Positions 10,965-22,761 of a stretch of DNA of 64,000 nucleotides are shown here, one piece after another (positions within the stretch are counted from its first letter, which is position 1; every line of letters starts with the position of its first letter). A program made the translations under genes and the position numbers. The stretch is from Mimosa pudica (Eukaryota; Streptophyta; Magnoliopsida; Fabales; Fabaceae): contig JAKELP010000013.1 of NCBI GenBank assembly GCA_029929735.1, positions 6,638,222 through 6,702,221 on the forward strand, in the 5' to 3' direction. The notes under the pieces are model-generated. The model was not told where the DNA came from and did no database searches. It was given only the letters and a program-made list of their open reading frames with translations.

Positions 10965-13891
10965 TATATGTGTATTAAAAATGAATGAGAAAAAAATCAT
11001 CAAAAGGTAAACGATCTTTTAATTTATATTTCATCAGTGAGGGTGTATAGTTGATTCGAGAAAATTGTGAGATCTCAATTGGGGAGGAGAACTCAGAAGC
11101 ATAGCTACTTTTGTCTCTTGAATGAGTAATTAACTGTTTGGCAAATAAAAGTTCCATATTGTTTGGGTATGAGAGGATACAAGGGTGTGTGTGTGTACAT
11201 ACCTTGTGTTATAATTTAAGTAAATGAGCCTAAGGAGGAGTGGGTCACTAGGTTGGGCCATCGTGAGGGAGGGTGTGTGCGGTAGTTAGAAGGAGGAGTG
11301 AGTTCCGCACGGTCTGTAATTCTCCTTAATGTTTGAATACGTGGTGCTCGTGAAATTAACTCTGTAGAACAGTATCCTTCTATAGTACTAATAAGCGCTA
11401 CATTATTCAGCTAAGTTTAGGGGTAGAAGAAACGTGCAAGCTTAAAAAAGAAATTGAATTTGTAGGTGATATGTATTCCAAAAACACACGTGATATGCAT
11501 TCCAAATACGCACATATGAATCGAAGAAGAACGATTGATCAAAAGCAAAGCTCTCAAAACACAACCATATTTCAGGTAAAAAAAAACAAACAAAACCATA
11601 TATAGTTAGTAGTTTTTTTCCATTAAAGGGACAGACATTAACAACATGATCGTGATTCTCATCTAAAGAAGAGAGGAATGGCATTACTAGGCTATATGAT
11701 CAATATTAACAATTATATTAGCTGCCTCAAAAACTGTCTAGGTACATTTGCATAGAGCATGCGCAAGGAAATACGAATCTGCGCACAAATCTCTGTTCCT
11801 CTCCTAACTTTTGCTTTTGACCATTGTTTTCTTAATTAATTAATCAACACATCTACTTAAGTACTTTTTGGCAAATACATATTTTTCAAACGTCATTATT
11901 AGATTCATATGTAGATAGATGCCTGTGTCTCTCTGTGTATAACTGTCTAAATGCACTTGACCCTCTTTTCGACTATGCATGCACATTGATAAGAATCCTG
12001 AGAGCACCAAAGTAAGAAAGAAATAAAACATAAGAACAAAGAAGATGATGAGATTGACAAAATAAAAGAGGCCTAATATTTAATTTCTTTTGCACAAAGA
12101 CAAAACTATTTAGCTTTAACGCACTTGCACCTTTTTTATTGGCTCTGTTTTTAGTGGATCTTGGGCAGTTGGTACTTGGTAATTATGGCTCTCTCTTATT
12201 CCTTGATGCAGATGTTGTATAATAAATAAATATTCTGTAGCCCATTATATAAATTTTAAATTAAATGAAAAGTTCAATCATAAATATATAATATTAAAAT
12301 AATCAAGTAAAAATAATAAAAGCTAAAGCGCAAATCAAATGTAGCGAAAGATCATGTATGCCCCTGAAGTATACACTAATGATCATATTTACAAGTCAAG
12401 TATTTTTGGCCTAACTTTATCCCAAAAGTGTGCACGAAGTATCATATCTACCCAAAAATATGCACGAGGTAAATTTGATAAAACAAAACTATTACACACA
12501 TATAATATAATCATTTTCAACATCATAGATCTTAATCTACTTGATTTTGTTTATTGAGCTCTTCTATATAGGGACGAAATCAATATATCATTATATACAA
12601 TAAAATCTAATTATGTGCAAGAATGTATTAAAATGTGTAGGTTAATTAAATCTTGCCACGGAAGCGTTTTAGACTCATCAATTATATCATCCGCTTAATT
12701 AATTTGGGTATATTAAAAATTAGTTAAATTAGCTATTTATAAAAGATGTGCATCGGTTTCCTAAATATAATTAAAATATAAATACTTACTTAAATCTTTT
12801 GTATTGAAACTGCTACTCCTCCTTCAAACAAGTTCCTTTAACATATGTAACCGATATGTATAATTTTGGAAAAAATTGTGATAAATATATGAGATTAAAG
12901 TTTATTGATATTCTATATTTACGATCATCCAATCTCTAAGTAACTGTCTTATTAAACACTAGCTACTATACTAAGGACAGTATAGTATAATCCTTTTGCC
13001 AAACTGAACATACGAGAGCAAATAAAATATGTGAGGGATTGATGTCAAGTTCAAATTATGTCATGCCAAACACAAGATCCCACTCTTGTATATGTGTAGC
13101 TTTTGAAGTATTATATATTAATTATTCAGACCAAAAAAGTAATATATATTAATTATCATCATCAATCAGCCCAATAAAAGCAGAGATATTAATTGATAAT
13201 CATATATAAAAGCGCACCTATTTTTAGAGTTGCAAAAGCACACTTTAATTTGATCATCAGCCTCTAGGATTCTCAACTTTAAGCATTCTTGAAATTTTGA
13301 TTAATTAATGTAACTACAATATTAGTGAACCCATATTAAACTTGTACTGACGGCCGCCGGTACCAAACAACATGATAAACCTCTGTTTTTTTGCTTCAAT
13401 AAAGGTAACTAATTTCATAAAGGACTCTCATTGAGAAATGTGAAAACTCTGATCTATATATGTGAGCAACACTCCTACCTCTCGAATCTGGATAAGTTAG
13501 TTACCAGTAGATGTCGGATTACCGAACATGTCTTTAAAAAAATAAAAGGCGTAACTATTTAGTTGTTGTTTGTAAGCTACAACTTGTTGTGAACATGCAT
13601 ATGATCTAGTTAATGACATGTAATTATAATGGGCTTAGTTTTGGCTGATTTAAGTGCTTGTCATGTGATTAATCGAAATCACATCATCAGTTACATTTTT
13701 AAACTAAAAGATAATGGCCAGCCCACTTGATCATATAATCAATAAACGCCAATTCCAAAAGCCTTATCTTCCCAATAGTGGCTACCAAATCGATCATTAT
13801 AATATGCTTTAATTTTCAGGTCTAACTAATTAATTGTTCAACAGGGAGGAGAAATTACATAGATAAGAAAAAAAAAAAGAGCGCAATGGAT
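10965..13891. other. Intergenic, gene-poor
   Basis: About 2.9 kb of AT-rich DNA. Frames of 60-80 codons at 11417-11684 (-), 11840-12031 (-) and 12354-12557 (+) have no recognisable family features and an AT-driven composition, so they are not called. Confidence 0.5.
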
Positions 13892-13914
13892 CACACACAC
13901 ACACACACACACAC
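13892..13914. repeat. (CA)n microsatellite
   Basis: Perfect CA run of about 11.5 units. Confidence 0.95.
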
Positions 13915-14699
13915 TGAAGTCAAAGCCGATAGAGAAGTCCTAATATGGATTATGTATTGTTGGGATAGATATGAACGATCTGAACTCACATCCGATCCAT
14001 TACCCCTTAACCTGTTCCGTCACATTAATATTTTTTATGAATCTCTCACAATTATAATCAAAAGACAAATATAATATGGTGGTGGAAAACACTGTAGATG
14101 CATAATAAATTTCCTTAATAATTATAAATACTTAAATAAATTAAATCAATGGACAATGACAGAAGAAGGCAGGTATAAATTATGCAAAAAGTCCTTTTGA
14201 TTTTCATTTAATTAAATAAAAAGTCGTGTCCCCATTTCATGTTTTCAGGAAAAATGCCTTTTACCAAATCACTTTGTTAATCGCGTTAAGTTAATAGCTG
14301 CCTTTTTAAATTTTGTCCAAAAAAATAATTTGCCTTATTCAAAACCATCTATATATATCGAAGCTGGGAATCTCTAAACTACAATTTTTGATAGACAATT
14401 GAGCAATAATCAACGAAAATAAGTTAGCCCGGCTACGTACTAAAAGAAAATAGTATAAACAAAACCCTGACTATATATTCACCCATAATGGTTAGGGATG
14501 TGTTAATTGAATCTCATCGCTTACTTTATATCTTCTTTCATTGATTGGTATAATTTTGTTAAAAGGTTCACACTACCAATATATAGATCTCTAGGGGTCC
14601 TTTTACAATTTTAGCAGAACTTACTTGTGTGTGTGTGTGGACCGTTTTGGGTGGAGGTAGTGGAAAGGAGACCATTGATCCGTCTGGAGATTACATACA

Positions 14700-14707
<8 letters not shown>

Positions 14708-14773
<66 letters not shown>
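14708..14773. repeat. (TA)33 microsatellite
   Basis: Uninterrupted TA run of 66 bp, the longest simple repeat in the window, preceded by a short GTGTGT stretch (14625-14638). It should be length-variable and hard to assemble. Confidence 0.95.
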
Positions 14774-14774
<1 letters not shown>

Positions 14775-16153
14775 CATGGTTAATTTATAAATTGTTTTTA
14801 TTTGTAGCCAAAGAGTATCACGTACTCATTTCGATCCTAAATATATAAGATCTACTTGGAGATATGAGTTTGGTCAAAATATAAGAACATTTTGTAATTG
14901 TTATTAGTTTTTCCTCAAGTTATTCCTATCATTAATGTTCTCAATAATAAATGACAAATAAGAGAAGGAGGGTAGGAATAAAAGTTATGCATGCATGGTA
15001 ATAATAAATTGGTAATATAATGTGATTTTAATTAATTTAATAAACATTTTTATTCTAATTAAATTTAATGAGGTAACTAGATTTTATATTTGATTAGTGT
15101 CCATCTCAGATCATATATGATCAATATATTTTGTTTGTGTAGTTATTCAAAAACATCCATGATATGTTTGAATATTTCTAACAGATTCCTTGCAAATATA
15201 TCCAAGGCATCACGGATCTTTAGCTAAGAATTGCAATTGATCATCAAAAAATCATAACAAAAAATGAATAGAGCGTATAAACACATTGCTTTCTATACCA
15301 AAATTTGTCATTACATATTGCTTACTTCTTATGAAAACATGTGGTTTTTGCATCCTTCTTTTTACTTCACATACAGTCATTCTCCTCTAATTTTTAAAAA
15401 TGGAGAACAAATTAAAATATCACTTGTAACTTGTAATGTATATCTATACCCATGTGCCAAACTGATGATCAAAGCTATTTAATTCTTGTCGAGTCCAAGC
15501 GGGTTGGATTATTTTTGCCTGTGAGGACCAAGCTAATGGGATTAGCAGAAGGACTGTGGGTAAGTGTAACATCATTGTGGACATAAGGAAAATAAAAACG
15601 AAAGAATGCACATGGGGACTCAAAGAACTTGGCCAATATAATTTTAGTTTGGTGGGGAATATTTTGCGCAAGTTGGTGTGTTGTGTGTATATGTCCCTAA
15701 CAAATGTGATAGAACTAGCTAAGAGAGCCAATCCCATGACCATGGAGTTAGTGTAGGCATAATGTAGTTGGTAGATTTCTTTCTCAAAGCTACAAGTTGC
15801 TAGCTAGTTGGGTTTGAATTTGCACTTTATGACCAAGTCGATCTTCAATGACTAAAAACTTAAAATTATTGGATTTTTGTATGATAGTGACCCACCCTTT
15901 CTAGTATAATCAACCACTTGTCTTGAATTAAAATCGTCGCCATCCTTTATTTTTGGAATCAAACACCGTCAACATCTTCGACCAGCAGTTAGCTTTGATA
16001 TTTGGCAGAAATTAGAACCTGCTCCTACTTTGTTTTCTCCCTACTTCCCTCCTAATTAATTATTGTTGCTAACTTCTGTGAAAATTGGGTCTAACTGATT
16101 AATCATCTGTAAAATATTATAATCAATTTGCTAAAGAATATACTTTTAACTAT
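14774..16153. other. Intergenic; Stowaway remnant at its left
   Basis: At about 14826-14866 the sequence CGATCCTAAATATATAAGAT resembles one Stowaway end without a partner. Overlapping frames at 15444-15743 (-) and 15556-15756 (+) are open on both strands but show no domain I know, so neither is called a gene. Confidence 0.4.
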
Positions 16154-16240
16154 CAGCTCTTAACCCTATATGGGACATAAATACTGCGAGGAATTAGTCT
16201 CACTTGACATGCGGGTGAGGATGCCTTTGGAAAACAAAAG
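16154..16240 (+). mobile_element. 5'-truncated SINE copy (family S1)
   Basis: Carries the family 3' region (TTAGTCTCACTTGACATGCG, then GGATGCCTTTGGAAAAC) seen in the fuller copies at 16953-17155 and 22564-22742. Flanked by an imperfect direct repeat, AAAGAATATACTTTTAACTA at 16133-16153 and AAAGAATACTTTTAATTAT at 16241-16259, the expected mark of LINE-mediated retroposition. The promoter part is missing. Confidence 0.7.
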
Positions 16241-16952
16241 AAAGAATACTTTTAATTATTTATATTTGCGTTATAGATCTTCTTGAATCATTAAATTTGA
16301 AAGAATGCGTTTTCAGTTATTAATTTTTTTGTTAACATCGATAGTTTCATTTAATGAAAAACGAAGATTCGACAGGTCTAATAGGTGAATACATAATTAG
16401 ACGTGGACAAAAATTTCTAATAATATTTAAAATACAAAAATGTAACTATATTAAAAAATACTAATTTAGTTAAATATATTTTATCATTATTTAATCACAT
16501 AATCACCATTCAAATTTGTTGGGTTGACATTTTTCATTAGTATAAAATAAAAATATAAATAGAAAGGGATAAAAGCACACTTTTCAAACTCAATAAGCTA
16601 AAAAAATGGTTCTTAAAATAAATGTGAATGATGAAAAGTATACTTTAATTGGCAACAAAAAAATATACGTACTTTAACAAAATCAATTGATGATATACTC
16701 GTAGTTAGCTTGTTAATTACTTAATAAAACTACTACTCGTTCTCTGTTATAACCGGGTCACCCAGCCCAACCCCTTAAAGAAAACAAAGAGTAGGTGGTT
16801 TGTTTTTTTTACAGTGAAATTACTTTCTACATTTGTCTTTATCTAAAACCAAATGATGAACTACATAATGACCATAAACAAAAAAAGTTAAATCAAACTT
16901 TCATTACAGTAAATATTGGGAAATATGATTACTATATTACTTGGTGATTTAT

Positions 16953-17155
16953 TTTTTTAATATATGATCAAGGTATCCCCTCACACGACAAGTGAGAGAC
17001 TAATCCCCCTCTGATTTGTAGGCACCTCAAAGGGTGGGACAGCTGGCCTGGCCTGAGAGATTTAATGTTTCTCCATACCCAACGTCAAGGATCGAACCCC
17101 ATATAATTGGTTATGGGTGAGTGAGTCATTGTCACTCAACCACACACCCCAGGTT
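16953..17155 (-). mobile_element. tRNA-derived SINE (family S1), near full length
   Basis: Flanked by a perfect 16-bp direct repeat TTACTTGGTGATTTAT (16937-16952 and 17156-17171). Read on the minus strand it has a box A-like TGGTTGAGTGA (17142-17132) and a box B GGTTCGATCC (17098-17089), the internal RNA polymerase III promoter of tRNA-derived SINEs. The conserved tail region is TTAGTCTCTCACTTGTCGTG, and an A-rich 3' end abuts the target duplication. Copies at 16154-16240, 22564-22742 and about 45040-45175 share the 3' region. Confidence 0.88.
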
Positions 17156-17368
17156 TTACTTGGTGATTTATAATATATATAAGAATCACACATTTCTTTT
17201 GGAGAGTAAATTAGTACTGTTTTGATTAATTCGTTGTGAAAAATAATATCTTTATAAATATTAGAAATGAATTTTGTGTTGCACGAAGAGTGGAAAAACT
17301 TATTAATATGTAGTAATTTTACTTATATTAATTTAGGTGAGTTTAATTATCTTGTTCTAGATTTATTC

Positions 17369-17610
17369 CACTACCACAAATGACTCCCTTTACATACACT
17401 TATTTTAGGCCTATACATGCGCTTCACAAACGCACGTAAAGCCACCACTAGTAAAGGCTATACATGTGCTTTAAACGTCCATGCATAGATTAAATGCAAT
17501 TTGTATTGGAAACCTATAGGTGCACCTATACATGCACTTTTAGCAAATGTGCGCATGTATAGATATATTTTAATTTATTTCCACAAAGTGCATGTAAAGA
17601 CAATTTTTTT
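17369..17610 (+). mobile_element. Possible CACTA-type transposon end with subterminal repeats
   Basis: Starts CACTACCACAAATGACTCCC and is followed by at least four copies, in both orientations, of a motif like CTATACATGYGCTTT (near 17411, 17458, 17524 and, inverted, 17557). Clustered short subterminal repeats next to a CACTA terminus are typical of En/Spm-type elements. No matching right terminus (TAGTG) or transposase was found nearby, so this would be a solo or deleted end. Confidence 0.35.
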
Positions 17611-18213
17611 TTCACCTTTTCAATAATTTACATTGCTTCCTGCTCTATTTAGTAGTTATAATGCTCTCCTTGCACAATTTAGCAGTAATACACACTCAAC
17701 TGGCATGTAATCCAAAGAATGTATACAACCAAAAGTCATGTACTTTTAACATCCAAAAAAACAAATTATAATATTATCAAAATAATAACAATGGTTGTTG
17801 TCATTTCCTATATACATTAAATATAATATGTACCACCAAAAGACCACATTCATGATATTGTTTAATTTACAAAGGAAAATTCCTAAACATGTATGCACGA
17901 ATTCAAAGCTAAAAAGCATGTAAGGAAAATTCCTAAACAACATGTATGTTTGAAATTAAGAAGCATGTGGATGTTGGATAATAGGCTCAAAAATTGGGAA
18001 CACATTGCTTCATTCTTCAATAAACTCTCCCACTTTTTTCCTTAGAGAGATTGCCTGAACGAATATCTTCATAATATTGGATGCATGAACATAAACATTT
18101 ATGTGACAATCAAATTTAAATAAGTTAACATTGATCCAGACATGCAAGTAATATGTGTGAACACACGCACGTACAAAGAAGTTTAAAATCAAAGAATTCA
18201 TAGTCCTGTCTTC
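17611..18213. other. Intergenic, nothing recognised
   Basis: AT-rich. Short minus frames (17746-17943, 18010-18234) lack recognisable features. Confidence 0.45.
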
Positions 18214-18665
18214 AAAAATGTGTATAATACCCATGAACTTATATGTTGAAACTTAAAAGCGTGTCTAACACCATATTTTGTTTTTTTGCAAAAGTACCCA
18301 TGAACACTAAAAATACTAAAATAGAGATAAAAATACCAAAACTGTTAAATATGAATTAACACCGTACTTTATTTTTACACTGAGATCCACACTATCCTTA
18401 TTAAATACCAAAATACCCTTATGACAAAAATAGTGCGGGTCCCACCGCAAAAAAATAGCTGGCTTTTTTAGCTAAGGGTAGTTTAGTATTTCAATTAAAA
18501 TAGTATGGGCCCCATGGCAAAACAATAATGGTGTAAGTTTAATTCATATTTAACAATTTTGTTATTTTTGCCGTCATTTTCAATATTTATGGATATTTTT
18601 GCACCTAAAATAACATATGGTGTTGGATGCACTTTCAACGTAAGTTTATAGCTATTTTTATACTT
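18214..18665. mobile_element. Long inverted-repeat element, nonautonomous
   Basis: The left arm (about 18220-18380) and the complement of the right arm (about 18500-18662) align over roughly 150 bp. Both include CTTAYRYGTTGAAA, AACACCATAT, GCAAAA and TGTTAAATATGAATTAA. The middle has GTGCGGGTCCCACCGC and ATGGGCCCCATGGC, also partly self-complementary. The structure resembles a MULE-type or foldback MITE, but I found no convincing target duplication, so the class is uncertain. No coding capacity. Confidence 0.6.
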
Positions 18666-19468
18666 TAAACCTTAATTATACTCACACACCCACGGCGCAT
18701 AGAGATAGAGATAGACCGAGCCCAATGATAGTGCTGCTTTTTCTTGTTTTTTATCAGATACAATAATACTATTTTCACTCATTAGTTCCTCAATATATTG
18801 TTCTGTTCTTTAATTTATTTCTCATGCATCTTTCTCCACTCTTTTCTCAATTTGATAGCAATTTCATCGACCTTTCACTTTTCACGTCTCTATCCACCCC
18901 CACTTCTTATTTATCTATACACTTATTACTATTTATTTAAACTGATTTTTAATTTTTCTTTTTAATTAACATTTTATATATAAAAAGTATTGCATGACTT
19001 AATTTTCTTAAGAAAATCATCTTCCATAATACAGAAATAATGTTTTGGACTTGAGATGACACAAATTAGCTTATAGCTATCTCAATGACATTTTTAAATA
19101 TATCATGGATTAATAAATTAAAGGCATGTGTTTTATTTTATTTTAATAGCAGTGCATGTTGGGATTAGGATATATTATGATCTCTAGATGCACTTAGTGA
19201 GAAGATGAAAATTGAATATCAATTTGAAATTCTATAAGGCCTGGGAAGCTTATCCTCCATTATATCAATTCCCACCTTATCCAACTTGCTCACCCATCCT
19301 TGGGTTCTTTTTATTTAATAATTTCCACTCCGAATAACGGTTTAAACTAACTTCAACAACCGAAATTGATGTGTGTCCCAATCACTATCAATTTACCACC
19401 ACGTACAGCAACAGCACTCGCTATTATTCATGTCAGCTACTCAAAATTAATTGTATGCACCCTATATA

Positions 19469-19722
19469 TAAAATTACTCTCTTTAGTGATTTTAACTTTT
19501 TTTGAAAATAAAAAATCACCGTTATTAAATTAATCATTTTCAATTGTCTAAAATTATCATTTTTCCTCAAAACTAGTTAATTCTATCTATTAATTATAAA
19601 TTAGTATATACTGTATATTCTAATTACATGTGTTATGTGTTATATAATTTAATCGTCTAATCTTGCTTTCTTGACTTTAAAAAAATCAAAGTGACTATAT
19701 ATTTAGAACCGGAAGGAGTATA
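19469..19722. mobile_element. Degenerate Stowaway-like MITE
   Basis: The left end (TTACTCTCTTTAGTGATTTT) and right end (AAAATCAAAGTGACTATATA then TTTAGAACCGGAAGGAG before TA) are imperfect inverted repeats of the Stowaway type. Confidence 0.5.
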
Positions 19723-19767
19723 TAATTAACCAACCTAATTTCTCATCCTTCTCTACTCGTGAAGTTC

Positions 19768-19847
19768 ATATATATATATATGTGTGTGTATATATATGTG
19801 TGTGTGTGTGTGTGTATGTATATGTATATGTGTGTGTGTGTGTATAT
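19768..19847. repeat. Compound (TA)/(TG) microsatellite
   Basis: Alternating purine-pyrimidine tract mixing TA and TG blocks over about 80 bp. Confidence 0.9.
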
Positions 19848-20248
19848 GGGAGGATAATAAAAGATTTCTTTCTATTCAACGAAAAGCTGGATTACTGCAC
19901 AAGTGTTTAATTTTCTAAATAGCCAATTGATCTCTCGGCCAACCAATTGATTAGAAGTTTTGTGTAAATGTGGAGATATTCGGTAATTTCCATCCAATTA
20001 ATTTCAGAAACTATAGCGTTTCAATTCATTCTGTAATATCAATAAAACCATAAGACTGAACAAGACAATGAAGCAGATGATTACAAATGTGAAGATAATA
20101 ATCCTATTATGACACGACAATTTTCGCTCCACACACAAACATTAATTGATCTTTTTCTAATACATTATTTATAAATACCTAATTTTAATATAATTCTATT
20201 TTTCCATAGTGCATACGAAATTCGGAATTAATATAAATAAAACATGTG

Positions 20249-20257
20249 CCCCCCCCC

Positions 20258-20300
<43 letters not shown>

Positions 20301-20301
20301 A
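20249..20301. repeat. Compound C10-(TC)7-(TA)n microsatellite
   Basis: A run of ten C, then TC repeats, then TA repeats, all contiguous. Confidence 0.95.
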
Positions 20302-22563
20302 TCAAGAAAAATATCCTTTATCATATGCACACATTTATATAATTAAGCTGTCTCACATAGAGGGTATTCGAAAATGGAACTTCGCTAAAAGACGTCGAAT
20401 TCACGTGAAGGTCACGTGAAATGGGGACTAAGAGCCGAAAAACCAAAGGGATAGGGTCAAATTAAATGCTACATAGGAGTACCGTATTGGAGAAATGGCT
20501 AGAAAAACCATCACAAAAATATAGTATAATTATTAAATACTATAATATAATATACAGCCAAACTCCACGTAAACTTGACAGTCCAACGAACTATCTTTTT
20601 CCAAAACGCCACCAAAAGACTTTGAACCCGCACTATTCTCAAATTCATCAAACTTTGTTTATACAAGAAGTTTAACTTTTTAAAATAATTAATGTAACTA
20701 ATCATGCATGATAGATTTTGCATTTTTAGTGATGATTTGAATGCCGAAAGTTGTTGTATTTAGTGATAAATAGTAATAATCCATTACCTTATACATTAAA
20801 CTTAATCATTATGTTAAGTAAAGAGGTTGTAGAGGTTCTTATTTTATTTAATGAACGTAATATTACAAGTATTTTCAGCTGTTGAGTTCTTAAAAGTGCT
20901 GAGAGTGGCCACTCTTTTTGTGTCCACTTGTATTATTGTATGTAACTGGATAGATTAATTAACAGTTTTCTTTGAAGTCTGAGCTGCTGAAAAAGGAAGT
21001 CCAACACATACTTAAAAACATCTTTGGATTAGTGAGCATTAACAAATTAAAACACAGAGGATTCATTTAAGAAAAAAGAAATCCCAAAAGTGTGTTTGGC
21101 TGGTGGTCGGTCAAATAATAATACTATTATATTGGTCAATCCTCATTGACCTTACTTTAATTAAGTTGCTCATCTTTCAGCAGGGTTTATAAATAATAAA
21201 AATGACTTTCATTTTGCATTGTCCTACTATATGTGCTCTTAATAAGTTGACCAAATGCGTTTGGAGTTACTTTAGTTTTTATCCTCGCACTGCTTTCTTC
21301 CTTCACTCGCACACCTACACGCGCGCGCCCGCGCATATCCTTGAGGATGATGATCTCATAATGAATTATAGCAATTTATGAGCCACCGGAATTCCTCATA
21401 TATCCACATGGCACCGAAAATGGATAATTTATACTCAAAAAGCAAGCAAAACTAGCTACTTCGTAGCACAAATAAAAACAGTGACCAAATTCACTGGACA
21501 TATGTACATAGAAGGGATTTTTATACATAAGGTCATCAAACCATGTGAGCCAATGAAATCGTTGCATACGTTGCGGTTAAAATGCGGAGGGGAACGTTTA
21601 TTTCTGATGGAAGTTAACTAGTTAAATTTTGCCCCACAACATAACCATTGCTTTACACATCTGAGAAAACTATGTTGCATGTACTTATACATTATTCCAT
21701 TATTTTTTTAATTTAGTACTTTTACACATTACTCTCCTAATTTAAGTCCTTAAATATTTTATAATTAAACTTTTATACGCAAGGAAAACCACCTTAACAA
21801 AAAAATGTTATAAGGATAAATTGACAGTGTTAAAAAAACAGGTCATATAATTACTCACACTCCTATACGTCATATTCAACTCAAAGCCTAGGTCATATAA
21901 AGCAGGTGGCACATATAGCACTATGCTATAATGCTACGTTGCAAGCTATGGGAGCACCCGGGCCAGCTGCTTTGGAGAGTGAAACATATGGACTATGCAT
22001 TATGAGAGAGACGAGTACGCGCATAGCAACGCTAAAGCCACGTATAGCGTCATTCATGCAAATCAAATCTACAACTCTACACACACATCGGCTCATGACT
22101 ACTAACAAACTAGTTAGGGTTCTTTAATAAACATTGATTTTGTAAATATATTTGCCATCAGAAACATGGTAGGCCATATCGCCATTTATTGATAATGTTG
22201 TGACTCATTTCATAAAGTTTTTTAACTAGTCCCTTATTATTCGGTGCACTGAAATTGTTTTTTTGGCCATACCCAATTCGATCCATTGAATATATACAAT
22301 ATCACTAGCTACACTCTGATAATCTCAATTCTCAAACGCTAGCTATAGCATTCATGCGTAATCACCTTTTTCTACTCCTTCATAAATTCAGAAGCAGATA
22401 TGTCACGTTTAGATGACCAAAATCTGTGTGTGTGTGTACCGACATCGAGGTTTTAAAAAGTGAAACACAATTATTAAGACGAGTTTGTACGCGCGCATGT
22501 TTTATGTTATTTCATTTAAAAAAAACTAGGAATCATTTCTTAACAAAGACAAGTACTTCTAAC
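20302..22563. other. Intergenic, nothing recognised
   Basis: No supported gene. The 73-codon frame at 21906-22127 (+) and its antisense partner have no known features. Confidence 0.45.
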
Positions 22564-22742
22564 CTGGCAAGTTAATGCGAGTTCAACAATACTCTCATCG
22601 CTAAGGCAAGTGCTTAGGGTTTGATCCCCAACACTTGTAAATAGAGCAAACTCACAAGCGAGATGTATACCCCTATTTGAGACTTAAATTCAGTGAGGAC
22701 TAGTCTCACTTGACATGAGGGTGGAGATACTTTTGAAGGAAA
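22564..22742 (+). mobile_element. tRNA-derived SINE (family S1)
   Basis: Lies between near-identical direct repeats AAAGACAAGTACTTCTAAC (22545-22563) and AAAGACAAGTTCTTCTAAC (22743-22761), which differ at one base. It has a box A-like TGGCAAGTTAA at its 5' end, a box B GGTTTGATCC (22619-22628) and the family tail (CTAGTCTCACTTGACATGAG then GGAGATACTTTTGAAGGA). About 179 bp. Box A is weaker than in the copy at 16953-17155. Confidence 0.82.
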
Positions 22743-22761
22743 AAAGACAAGTTCTTCTAAC

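Noticed and set aside
14627..14848. 73-codon frame with Ile-Tyr repeats
   Set aside because: Translation of the (TA)33 microsatellite.
17089..17142. Possible tRNA gene (box A and box B)
   Set aside because: No cloverleaf can be formed, and the unit ends in an A tail with target duplications, so it is a SINE.
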